Shown here in pieces: positions 1 to 5,908 of a stretch of DNA of 10,354 nucleotides; the first letter of the stretch is position 1; each line of letters starts with the position of its first letter. Origin of the DNA: Myxococcota bacterium. Lineage in GTDB: Bacteria > Myxococcota > Polyangia > GCA-2747355 > JAKLHH01. The translations under genes and the position numbers were made by a program. The notes below the pieces were generated by a model. That model was given only the letters and a program-made list of their open reading frames with translations, had not been told where the DNA came from and ran no database searches. The stretch is from positions 1-10,354 of the forward strand of contig JAKLHH010000166.1 in the NCBI GenBank assembly GCA_022710245.1. The letters are read 5' to 3'.

Positions 1-1100
1 CCGACAAGTACCGTGCGCTCGAGCGCGCGGGCGTGCGCGACTACACCTTCCTCGGCGAGTTCTTCACCGAGATCGACCACCCGCTGACGCCCCTCGGGCA
101 GGTCGGCGAGGGGCTCCGCTCGGCGCGCCTCTGGCTCACCATGCAGCGGGTGCTCGCGCGGCTCATCCGCCAGCACCAGATCGAGCTGGTCTTCGCCAGC
201 CGCACGCCAGGCTGGCTGGTCGCGACGCCGGTCGCCCGGCGCGCCGGGGTGCCGATCCTCTGGCGCGGTGGCAGCCGGCCGGTCGGCCGCCTGCAGGCGA
301 GCGGCCTGCGCGCCTACGCGCGCGTCTGGTCGCCCGACGCGCTGCTGGTGAACTGCCAGGCGGTGCGCGCCGGGCTGGAGCCGCTGGTCCGCTGCCCCTG
401 CCACCTGCTGCCGAACGGGGTCGACACCGCGCGCTTCGACCCCGTCCACGTCGGACCACGGCTGCGGGCCGAGCTCGGCATCCCGGTGGGGACGCCGGTG
501 GTCGGCTTCGCCGCGCGCCCGGCGCCGGAGAAGGGGCTCGAGTTCTTCGCCGAGGTGCTGGCGCGCACGGTGCTGCGCGTCCCCGCGCTGCGCGTGCTCA
601 TCGCCGGCGAGTTCGGCTGGCGCCGCCGCTACGAGGAGCTCTTCGCGGCCCGCGGCCTGGGCGAGCACGTGCGCTTCCTCGGCCACGTGGACGCCATCGA
701 GGAGGTCTACCGCGCCTGCGACGTGGTGGTCCTGACCTCGCTCGAGCGCTCGATCGAGGGCTCGCCCAACGCGCTCCTCGAGGCGATGGCCATGCGGCGT
801 CCGGTGCTGGGGACGCGGGTCGGCGGCCTGGCCGAGGTGATCACGCACGGGGTCGAGGGCCTCCTCGCCGAGCACGGCGACGTGGAGGCCTTCGCCGGGC
901 ACCTCGGCGCGCTCCTCGCCGACCGGCCGCTGCGCGAGCGGATGGGCGAGGCCGGGCGCGCGAAGATCCTGCGCGACCACGATGACCGCCGCATCGCGGG
1001 GCGGCTGGCCGCGCTGATCGAGGAGGTGGCCGCCCGCGCTCGCGCGGCGGGGCGGAGCGGGTGGAGGCGGCTGCTCCCTGGCCGGGGGGCGCCGCGCTGA
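1..1100 (+). CDS. Glycosyltransferase family 4 (GT-B fold), 3' part; start lies left of the window
   Basis: This is probably a GT4-type glycosyltransferase that moves a sugar from an activated nucleotide donor to a lipid or glycan acceptor at the inner membrane during polysaccharide or LPS synthesis. The reading frame is open from base 3. The GTG at 33 is not a convincing start, because the upstream codons (DKYRALERAGVRDYTF) continue the domain, so the N-terminus is missing. The visible acceptor-side half ends near the LLPNGVD segment (about 405-425), and the donor-binding half follows with APEKG near 520-535. The retaining-GT signature EGSPNALLE has the E-x7-E glutamates at codons 756 and 780, and a GG..E loop follows. 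The C-terminus ends in an Arg/Gly-rich tail. The next gene lies 91 bases downstream on the same strand. The fold and family are secure, but the sugar and acceptor cannot be told from sequence. Confidence 0.9.
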   Translation, partial: DKYRALERAGVRDYTFLGEFFTEIDHPLTPLGQVGEGLRSARLWLTMQRVLARLIRQHQIELVFASRTPGWLVATPVARRAGVPILWRGGSRPVGRLQASGLRAYARVWSPDALLVNCQAVRAGLEPLVRCPCHLLPNGVDTARFDPVHVGPRLRAELGIPVGTPVVGFAARPAPEKGLEFFAEVLARTVLRVPALRVLIAGEFGWRRRYEELFAARGLGEHVRFLGHVDAIEEVYRACDVVVLTSLERSIEGSPNALLEAMAMRRPVLGTRVGGLAEVITHGVEGLLAEHGDVEAFAGHLGALLADRPLRERMGEAGRAKILRDHDDRRIAGRLAALIEEVAARARAAGRSGWRRLLPGRGAPR

Positions 1101-1191
1101 GCAGTCTGCTATGGTCTTCACTACCGGCCGCGGCAGCGCCGCACGAGCGCCTGACCCGTGCGTCGTCGCCGGGCGGCTTCGAGGAGCAGCG

Positions 1192-1653
1192 ATGAGCATC
1201 AAGGACGAGCTGAGGAACGAGCTGAAGGACGCCATGCGGCAGCACGACCAGCGCCGGCTGGACGCCATCCGCCAGGTGGAGACGGAGCTGGCGATGGCGC
1301 GCACGGCGCCGGGCTTCAAGGGCGAGGTCGACGACGCGCTCTACCTGCAGGTGATCAGCGCCTACGTGAAGAAGATGGACAAGGCCCGCGCCGAGTACCA
1401 GCAGCTCGGCGGCCGTGCCCTGGAGATGGCGGAGAAGCTCGCCTTCGAGATCCAGTACCTCTCGCGCTGGCTGCCGAAGAAGCTCGGCGAGGAGGAGACG
1501 CGCGCGCTGGTGCGGCAGGCGATCGCCGAGCTCGGCATCTCCGACCCCAAGCAGGCCGGCAAGGTCGTCGGGCACGTGATGAAGAGCGGCGGCGGCGACC
1601 TCGACGGTGGCCTCGTCAACCGCCTCGTGCGCGAGGCGCTGCAGCCGCGCTGA
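1192..1653 (+). CDS. GatB/YqeY domain-containing protein
   Basis: This is a complete 153-residue protein of the YqeY family, small helical proteins related to the C-terminal tRNA-binding tail domain of the GatB amidotransferase subunit. The role of stand-alone YqeY proteins is not well established. Family features are the N-terminal MSIKDELRNELKDAMR helix with an R..AIR segment, the central ISAYVKKMDKARAEY helix, the EIQYLSRWLPKKL stretch and the C-terminal GKVVGHVMK...LVNRLVREAL segment. The length is normal for the family. I chose the ATG at 1192 because GAGGAG (1181-1186) lies 5 bases upstream and the family N-terminus begins there; an in-frame ATG at 1111 would add residues unlike the family. 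It may be co-transcribed with the upstream glycosyltransferase, although a weak TATGGT at 1110-1115 could be a separate -10 box. Confidence 0.93.
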   Translation: MSIKDELRNELKDAMRQHDQRRLDAIRQVETELAMARTAPGFKGEVDDALYLQVISAYVKKMDKARAEYQQLGGRALEMAEKLAFEIQYLSRWLPKKLGEEETRALVRQAIAELGISDPKQAGKVVGHVMKSGGGDLDGGLVNRLVREALQPR

Positions 1654-1674
1654 GCCCGATGGCCTCCGCCCTCT

Positions 1675-1712
1675 CGAGGCTCACGGGCCTCCTGCGAGGC
1701 TCATGGGCCTCG
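1675..1712. repeat. Two tandem copies of a hairpin-forming repeat
   Basis: The unit CGAGGCTCACGGGCCTC (1675-1691) is repeated as CGAGGCTCATGGGCCTC (1695-1711), at a period of 20 bases and with one difference. Each copy is nearly self-complementary: GAGGC pairs with GCCTC, and the second copy can extend to CGAGGC/GCCTCG with a G-T wobble inside. It lies 21 bases after the YqeY stop codon, where it could act as a terminator or an mRNA-stabilising structure. Confidence 0.6.
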
Positions 1713-1764
1713 ATAGGCAACTCCACTAGCCAGCCGCACGGGGACAACTGTTCCCAGCGACGCC

Positions 1765-1790
1765 CGAGGAGGATCCTTCGGGTTTCCTCG
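1765..1790. terminator. Stem-loop between convergent genes, possible terminator
   Basis: The arms CGAGGA (1765-1770) and TCCTCG (1785-1790) are exact inverted repeats. Between them CC-TTCG-GG forms a stable-looking UUCG-type apex. There is no obvious U-tract on either strand, so the call rests on its position between two converging genes and on the stem alone. Confidence 0.3.
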
Positions 1791-1850
1791 CTCGCGCCCT
1801 GAGGCTCTCGAGCGACCGCGCACGCCAGAGCTCCGCGCCCCCGTCGCACC

Positions 1851-2384
1851 TCAGCCCTCGCCGCCGCGCAGCCCCGCCTTGTAGACCCGCCGCAGCCTCA
1901 GCAGGAGCTCGTCGTAGCGCCCGTCGGAGAAGTCGGGGAAGGTCCAGGCGAAGGGGGTGAAGCGACCCTTCGCGTAGAGCAGGATGATGTCCGCGTAGAC
2001 GCCCTGGCCCAGGTAGATCTTCTGGCCGCAGTACTTGAACGAGGCGAGGACCAGCTTGCTGTAGTCGAGGTAGCCAGGGTCGAGGTTCACGCGCCGCCGC
2101 CCGCCCGCGCTCATCGCCTGCTCCACCCCGTCCGCGAGGTGCTTCAGCTCCGGCAGCCGCGCCGGGTCGACGAGGCGCTCGAAGGAGAAGAACTGGCGCA
2201 GCAGGCCCGCGCCCATCTCCTCCTCGTAGTAGCTCGTGTGCGCGAAGGGGTAGAGCTCGCTCCTGACGTCGATCGGTCCTAGCTGGGCGGCCACTGCCTC
2301 GGCGGCGCGGGTGAGCTCGCCGGCGTCCTGGCCGAGGACGGCGAGCAGCGCCTTGACCGGCGCGACCGCAGCGGGCCCGGCCAT
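1851..2384 (-). CDS. DUF4416 family protein
   Basis: This 177-residue protein matches the pattern I know for the DUF4416 family, which has no established biochemical function. Characteristic segments are an N-terminal PVKALLAVL strand, [20 protein letters not shown] with the conserved SYYEEEMG motif, a [10 protein letters not shown] segment, the [19 protein letters not shown] core, the [16 protein letters not shown] strand and a final [11 protein letters not shown] motif. The length is typical. The start ATG (2384-2382) shares one base with the TGA of the upstream acetyltransferase-like gene (TGATG). GAGGG lies 6 bases before the ATG, inside the upstream gene, so translational coupling is likely. 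The protein has no signal peptide or membrane segment and should be cytoplasmic. The family assignment is confident but the function is unknown. Confidence 0.9.
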   Translation of the reverse strand: MAGPAAVAPVKALLAVLGQDAGELTRAAEAVAAQLGPIDVRSELYPFAHTSYYEEEMGAGLLRQFFSFERLVDPARLPELKHLADGVEQAMSAGGRRRVNLDPGYLDYSKLVLASFKYCGQKIYLGQGVYADIILLYAKGRFTPFAWTFPDFSDGRYDELLLRLRRVYKAGLRGGEG

Positions 2385-3307
2385 CAGCGGCCCTCGCGGG
2401 CGAGCCAGGCCGCGCGCTGCTCGCGGGCGAGCCAGGCCGCGCGCTGCTCGCGGAGCAGCGCGGCTGCCCGCCGCGTCACCTCGGGGTCGATGCCGAAGAG
2501 CTGCTCCACCGCGCCCTCGAGCCCGACGCGCAGGTTGCTGTTCGAGCGCTCGCCGGCGGCCTGCCGGCGCAGCTTGTGGTTGTGCAGGTAGAGGAGCTCA
2601 CCCTCGTCGGAGCGCCGGCTGATGAGCAGCGAGCGCATCGCCACGCCCTCGAAGCTGCGCCGCCAGTGGCCGAGGAACTCCGCCTCGCCGGGGGCGCGGT
2701 CGCTGAGGCGATAGCGCCAGCGCGGCCCCTCGTCCTCGACGGTGAAGAGGTCGAGGTCGCCCGGGGGCACTCCCGGCGGCACGCCCGCGACGCTGCCGGC
2801 GGGCACCAGCATGACCTCGCCAGCCGCGCCCACCCGCGCTGCTCCGGGGGCGTCCAGGGGGAGCGGCCGTCGCACCAGGTAGCCGGGGTCGACCAGGTAA
2901 GGGCGCCCGTCCGCCTCGACGCGCAGCGCGCAGTGGATGTTCGCGCCGTGCCGCATGTGCGCCATCACCGGATGGCACGAGAAGCCGGCCGCGGTGGCGA
3001 GCTGGCGGAGGAGCTCCGTCAGCGAGAAGCAGGTGCCGCCGGTGCCGAGGCGGAGGTGATCCTCCATCACCGTGCGCGGCGGGCGCAGCGCGGGGCCGCC
3101 GCGACCGCCGTCCCAGGCGAGGATCTTGGTGAGGTTCTCGTAGGGCAGGTGCGAGAAGGCGAGGGCGAGGTCGGTGAGGCTGACGAGCCCGCCGGTCCGA
3201 CGGAGCGCGCCGAAGCGGCTCTCGAAGAGCGCGACCGCCGCGCCGTCGTGCGGGGCTCGCGAGGGCGCGAAGCGCGGGGGGGAGGAGAGGTCCACGGAGG
3301 GGAACAT
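2384..3307 (-). CDS. Arylamine N-acetyltransferase-like protein (NAT superfamily)
   Basis: This 307-residue cytoplasmic protein resembles arylamine N-acetyltransferases, which transfer an acyl group from acyl-CoA through a catalytic cysteine. The expected Cys-His-Asp triad is visible: Cys93 in GTGGTCFSL, His125 in NIHCALRV and Asp140 in YLVDPGYL. The His-Asp spacing of 15 matches classical NATs. The [10 protein letters not shown] segment (residues 54-63) corresponds to the NAT IPFENL motif. The usual RGG-YCFE around the cysteine is diverged to TGG-TCFS, so the true substrate may not be an arylamine. The ATG at 3307 has GAGGG only 2 bases away; a GTG at 3295 is an alternative. The C-terminus contains a perfectly duplicated 9-residue unit. 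It lies 44 bases after the DUF2267 gene and overlaps the DUF4416 start by one base. Confidence 0.82.
   Translation of the reverse strand: MFPSVDLSSPPRFAPSRAPHDGAAVALFESRFGALRRTGGLVSLTDLALAFSHLPYENLTKILAWDGGRGGPALRPPRTVMEDHLRLGTGGTCFSLTELLRQLATAAGFSCHPVMAHMRHGANIHCALRVEADGRPYLVDPGYLVRRPLPLDAPGAARVGAAGEVMLVPAGSVAGVPPGVPPGDLDLFTVEDEGPRWRYRLSDRAPGEAEFLGHWRRSFEGVAMRSLLISRRSDEGELLYLHNHKLRRQAAGERSNSNLRVGLEGAVEQLFGIDPEVTRRAAALLREQRAAWLAREQRAAWLAREGR
2393..2446. repeat. Perfect 27-base tandem repeat, two copies, inside the NAT-like gene
   Basis: Bases 2393-2419 and 2420-2446 are identical, and the next 7 bases begin a third copy before diverging. The unit is a multiple of three and encodes the duplicated segment EQRAAWLAR at the very C-terminus of the NAT-like protein. 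It looks like a recent in-frame slippage or unequal recombination event that only lengthens a helical tail. Confidence 0.9.
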
Positions 3308-3351
3308 AGCCCTCGGGCGCGCAGCGCGCCATCGCTTCCCGAGCGCTGGCC

Positions 3352-3882
3352 TCAGTCGCCGCGGGCGATGGACCGGCGCTGGGCGAGCCCGTGGGCCCCG
3401 AGCTCCTGGCCGGCCTCGTCCAGCGGGTGCTCGCTGCCAGGCCGTCCGTCGGAGAGGGTGCGCCGGCTGCGCGGCCTGCTCGCGCGCGTCGGCGGCGGTG
3501 GCGAGGGAGCACGCGGCGTGAGCAGCTCGGCCAGCGGCGCGGGCAGCTCCTGCCTGGCGAGCGTCAGCGCGTCGGCCGGCGCGGCCTCCGCGAGGACCTG
3601 CAGCACCACCTGGGCGTGCTCCACCGCGAAGCCGAGCCGCACGCCCTCGCGCTCGGCGACGCGGGCGTAGAGCTCCTCGCGGCTGAAGACGCCGCCATGC
3701 GGACCGCGACGGAGCGCACCCGCGAGCGACTCGGGCAGCTGCGCGGCGAGCTCGCGCGCGGTGCCGCGGGGCAGGCGCTCGCCCAGGACCTGCAGCGCGG
3801 CGTCGATCGCCAGCGCCGCCATCGCGGCCTGCTGGAACCCGGCCCGCTGCATCACCTCCTCGATGAACCGTTCGTGTGTCAT
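3352..3882 (-). CDS. DUF2267 domain-containing protein
   Basis: This 176-residue protein belongs to the DUF2267 family, helical proteins of unknown function. Residues 1-120 show the two-part architecture of the family. The first half runs FIEEVMQRAGF...ALQVLGERLPRGTARELAAQLPESL, and the second, LYARVAEREGV...VLQVLAEAAPADALTLARQELPAPLAELL, has the same pattern. The remaining tail (about 122-176) is Pro/Arg-rich and contains TLSDGRPGSEHPLDEAG. It looks disordered, though this phrase resembles tails I associate with other DUF2267 proteins. The start is clear: AGGAGG (3889-3894 on the complementary strand) lies 6 bases before the ATG. It is the first of three closely spaced minus-strand genes and is probably the promoter-proximal member of that operon. 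Confidence 0.85.
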   Translation of the reverse strand: MTHERFIEEVMQRAGFQQAAMAALAIDAALQVLGERLPRGTARELAAQLPESLAGALRRGPHGGVFSREELYARVAEREGVRLGFAVEHAQVVLQVLAEAAPADALTLARQELPAPLAELLTPRAPSPPPPTRASRPRSRRTLSDGRPGSEHPLDEAGQELGAHGLAQRRSIARGD

Positions 3883-4060
3883 CCCCAGCCTCCTGCCTGA
3901 CCCGGCGGCTCGCAGCGCGAGCGCCTCTGAGAGTCTGCGCCATCGGCGGCGTCGCGCCAGGGCGCGCCCTCCAGCTTCCGCGCGCGCGCCCTCCGCGCGT
4001 GGCCCGAAAAGGTAGTCACTGGCCGGACGGACCGTTACAATCCCGACGTGGAGGGATGTG
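3883..4060. other. Divergent intergenic region between the DUF2267 operon and the MopE-type gene
   Basis: This 178-base spacer must hold promoters for both directions. The rightward promoter is clear (4013-4041). For the leftward operon I can see the ribosome binding site (3889-3894) but no convincing -35/-10 pair. The middle part (about 3955-4005) is a run of alternating G and C bases. Confidence 0.5.
4013..4041 (+). promoter_or_regulatory. Sigma-70-type promoter for the MopE-type lipoprotein gene
   Basis: TAGTCA (4013-4018, 4 of 6 matches to TTGACA) is separated by 17 bases from TACAAT (4036-4041, 5 of 6 matches to TATAAT). The gene begins at 4061 with GAGGG (4051-4055) in between. The spacing and the -10 match are good, and the AT-rich patch stands out from its GC-rich surroundings. 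Confidence 0.65.
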
Positions 4061-5188
4061 ATGCGCTGGAGTCATCTCGTCTGCGTGCTCACGCTCGTTG
4101 CCTGTGACGATCCGCCCAAGCCGCCCCTCGTGCCGCGGGACGGGCTGGTCCTGCACGACGCTGGCCGGGGCTTCCTCGCCGCCTGCACGGCGGACACCGA
4201 CTGCGACTCGGGGCACTGCGCCGCCATGGCCGGCGGCAAGCGCTGCACCCGCGCCTGCAGCTCCACCGACCCCTGCCCGGCCTTCACCGGCTGGAGCTGC
4301 AGCGCCCAGCTCTGCCAGTGCGAGGGCACCGGCAAGCAGCCGGGCACCTGCGGGGTCGACGGGGACTGCGACGGCCTCGCCGACAAGGAGGTCAAGGCCG
4401 AGACCTGCAACGGCGAGGACGACGACTGCAACGGGACGATCGACGACGTGGCGCCGGGCACCTCGGGGGCCAAGCTCTACTACCGCGACGCCGACGGGGA
4501 CAAGTTCGGCGACCTGAACAAGTCGAAGTGGCTCTGCGCGGCCGAGGCCGGCTGGGTCACCGACAACGGCGACTGCGACGACTCGCGCGCCGACGTGCAC
4601 CCGGGGCTGATCGAGGTCTGCGGGGACAACGTCGACCACGACTGCGACGGTCTGAAGGAGGACCCCGACGTCTGCGGGCTCACCCCGATCGTGGTCAGCG
4701 ACGTGAACGATCCGATGGCGCTCAGCGCGACGCTCAAGACCTGCGGCGCCACGAGCGGGATCGCCAAGGCGCTCGACATCACCGAGCTCGTCGCCAAGCA
4801 GGACAAGACGGCGATCAAGTACACGGTCCGCTTCGCGGGCTCGCCGGCCCTCGGACCGACCTGCGCCTCCTACGTGCTCCACCTCGGCACCTTCGACAAG
4901 GCGTACGAGATCGCCTACGTCTACCGCCCCGCCGGCGCGACCTTCTGCGGCGCGCTCGCCGACTTCGAGGTGTTCCAGAAGGGGAAGAAGGTGGCGACCG
5001 CGGCCACGGTGGCCTTCAACGCCGCGGACCCGGGGCACGTCTCCTTCACCATCCCCAAGTCCGAGTACTTCCCGTCGCTCTCGACGCCGACCTACTACCT
5101 GAAGGCCTGCAGCAACGCGACCTCGGACGCGGCCAAGGACCTCACCGACTGCACCTCGGACAGCTGCGAGACCCCCGTCCACCGCTGA
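4061..5188 (+). CDS. Cys-rich lipoprotein with MopE-type putative metal-binding motifs
   Basis: This 375-residue protein is probably exported and lipidated. A short signal peptide ends in the lipobox LVAC, with Cys15 as the expected lipidation site. Residues 41-90 form a cysteine-rich module with many CxxxxxC-type spacings. Residues 115-201 hold motifs of the kind found in MopE-related proteins: ETCNGEDDDCNGTIDD, YYRDADGDKFGD, and DCDDSRADVHPG followed by EVCGDNVDHDCDG. Their Asp/Asn/Cys pattern suggests calcium or other metal binding. The C-terminal 165 residues (from about 207) look like a beta-rich domain that I do not recognise, with scattered cysteines that could form disulphides. I start at the ATG at 4061, which has GAGGG 5 bases upstream, rather than the adjoining GTG at 4058. 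The gene stands alone with its own promoter. Surface location is likely, but the function is unknown. Confidence 0.85.
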   Translation: MRWSHLVCVLTLVACDDPPKPPLVPRDGLVLHDAGRGFLAACTADTDCDSGHCAAMAGGKRCTRACSSTDPCPAFTGWSCSAQLCQCEGTGKQPGTCGVDGDCDGLADKEVKAETCNGEDDDCNGTIDDVAPGTSGAKLYYRDADGDKFGDLNKSKWLCAAEAGWVTDNGDCDDSRADVHPGLIEVCGDNVDHDCDGLKEDPDVCGLTPIVVSDVNDPMALSATLKTCGATSGIAKALDITELVAKQDKTAIKYTVRFAGSPALGPTCASYVLHLGTFDKAYEIAYVYRPAGATFCGALADFEVFQKGKKVATAATVAFNAADPGHVSFTIPKSEYFPSLSTPTYYLKACSNATSDAAKDLTDCTSDSCETPVHR

Positions 5189-5195
5189 GCAGCGG
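5182..5195. terminator. Small hairpin over the stop codon of the lipoprotein gene
   Basis: CCGCT (5182-5186) and AGCGG (5191-5195) can pair around a GAGC loop that includes most of the TGA stop. The stem is only 5 bp with no U-tract, so termination is a weak suggestion based on position before a convergent gene. Confidence 0.2.
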
Positions 5196-5248
5196 AGGGA
5201 GCGCGAGCGATCACCTTCGAGGTCCGGCGGCGTGGGGGGGAGCCAGGG

Positions 5249-5719
5249 CTACCTCGAGCCGGTGCGAGTCGCGCTGGTGCGGCTGGACTTCACCTCGGCG
5301 GTGAGCTCCTCACCACACCCGGTGGCACGCTTGCCGTCGTACTTGGAGGGGCACTTCGCCGAGATCTCGTCGCCGGCGAAGCGGTGCTCCTCGACGAGCT
5401 TGCCCTTCACCACCAGCTCGGCGCAGTCCTTGAAGTTGTCGGGCACCAGGCCGGCGTAGGTCACCTCCAGCCAGCGGCCGCCGCGGTGGAGGGCGAACTT
5501 GAAGTCGAGCTTGCCGGGGATCTTCTCGATCGTGCCGGTGACCACGTTGCCGTGGACCTGGAGCCGCTGCCCCTTCCAGCGCGCGGTGTCGGCCATCACC
5601 TCGTCGACGTGCTTGAAGTACTCGAGCGCCGCGCCGCTCCGCACGGTGGTGACGATCATGTAGCCGACGCCGCCCACCACCACGGCGACAGTCAGGCCGA
5701 TCTTGGTCTTCGTCTTCAT
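5249..5719 (-). CDS. ccmE: Cytochrome c maturation haem chaperone CcmE, CxxxY variant
   Basis: CcmE holds haem covalently in the periplasm and passes it to apocytochromes c. This 156-residue protein has the right layout: an N-terminal membrane anchor (about residues 7-26), then the OB-fold strands. These include LQVHGNVVTGTI, LDFKFALHRGGRWLEVTYAGLVPDNF and ELVVKGKLVEEHRFAGDEISAKC, which track the classical family closely. The haem-attachment site is unusual: the histidine of HxxxY is replaced by cysteine, giving CPSKY (Cys123, Tyr127). CxxxY forms of CcmE are known, notably from Desulfovibrio. Two more cysteines (99, 135) are present. No other ccm gene is visible nearby, so it is separated from the rest of its pathway. 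The start ATG at 5719 gives the expected anchor. A TACAGT box ends 8 bases before it and no clear ribosome binding site is present. Confidence 0.88.
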   Translation of the reverse strand: MKTKTKIGLTVAVVVGGVGYMIVTTVRSGAALEYFKHVDEVMADTARWKGQRLQVHGNVVTGTIEKIPGKLDFKFALHRGGRWLEVTYAGLVPDNFKDCAELVVKGKLVEEHRFAGDEISAKCPSKYDGKRATGCGEELTAEVKSSRTSATRTGSR

Positions 5720-5727
5720 CGTCCCAA

Positions 5728-5733
5728 ACTGTA
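5728..5733 (-). promoter_or_regulatory. -10-like box TACAGT immediately upstream of ccmE
   Basis: On the minus strand TACAGT ends 8 bases before the ccmE ATG, so transcription would begin almost at the start codon. No good -35 is seen at 16-18 bases upstream. The box is supported mainly by its position and by similar arrangements at other genes in this window. Confidence 0.35.
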
Positions 5734-5896
5734 GCTCATCCGGGCGGTGGGTGCACGGCGCGACCCGGGCGGGGCCGGGCGGGGGTGTGATCGCTCCCCG
5801 TCGGTCGCTCAGCGGTACGAGCACCGGCGGCGCGGGGCCCCGCTCGCAGCGCGACCCGGGTCGGAGTCGCCGCTGGCCTCCCGCCGGCCGCGCGGC

Positions 5897-5902
5897 TACC
5901 CT
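5897..5902 (+). promoter_or_regulatory. -10-like box TACCCT immediately upstream of the SDR gene
   Basis: TACCCT ends 6 bases before the ATG at 5909, which would place the transcription start on or next to the first base of the start codon. A weak -35-like CTGGCC/TGGCCT lies near 5873-5879. There is no Shine-Dalgarno sequence in front of this ATG, which fits a leaderless message. Confidence 0.35.
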
Positions 5903-5908
5903 TGGCGC

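Larger units (their letters stand above)
1654..1850. other. Convergent intergenic spacer with several hairpins
   Basis: This stretch of about 200 bases separates two genes that converge on it, and I see no convincing coding region in it. It contains two tandem imperfect copies of a hairpin-forming unit (1675-1712) and a second stem-loop at 1765-1790 whose outer arms are CGAGGA and TCCTCG, with TTCG in the apical region. No run of T follows either structure, so intrinsic termination is possible but not proven. It also holds a 15-base sequence at 1714-1728 that recurs, with one mismatch, just upstream of the FHA-kinase gene. Confidence 0.6.

Noticed and set aside
33..35. GTG as a start for the glycosyltransferase
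   Set aside because: Coding sequence continues in frame to the left edge and family N-terminal structure is missing, so the gene is truncated by the window.
841..1575. Minus-strand open frame opposite the glycosyltransferase and YqeY-like genes
   Set aside because: No family resemblance, and it crosses the gene boundary antisense to both genes.
3308..3943. In-frame upstream extension of the NAT-like gene
   Set aside because: It overlaps the DUF2267 gene in another frame and encodes low-complexity Arg/Ala sequence. NAT homology begins after the ATG at 3307.
4016..5182. Long minus-strand open frame (388 codons) opposite the lipoprotein gene
   Set aside because: It is Val/Gly/Arg-rich with no recognisable domain and lies antisense to a gene with a lipobox, conserved motifs, a promoter and a ribosome binding site. 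Open antisense frames are common at this GC content.
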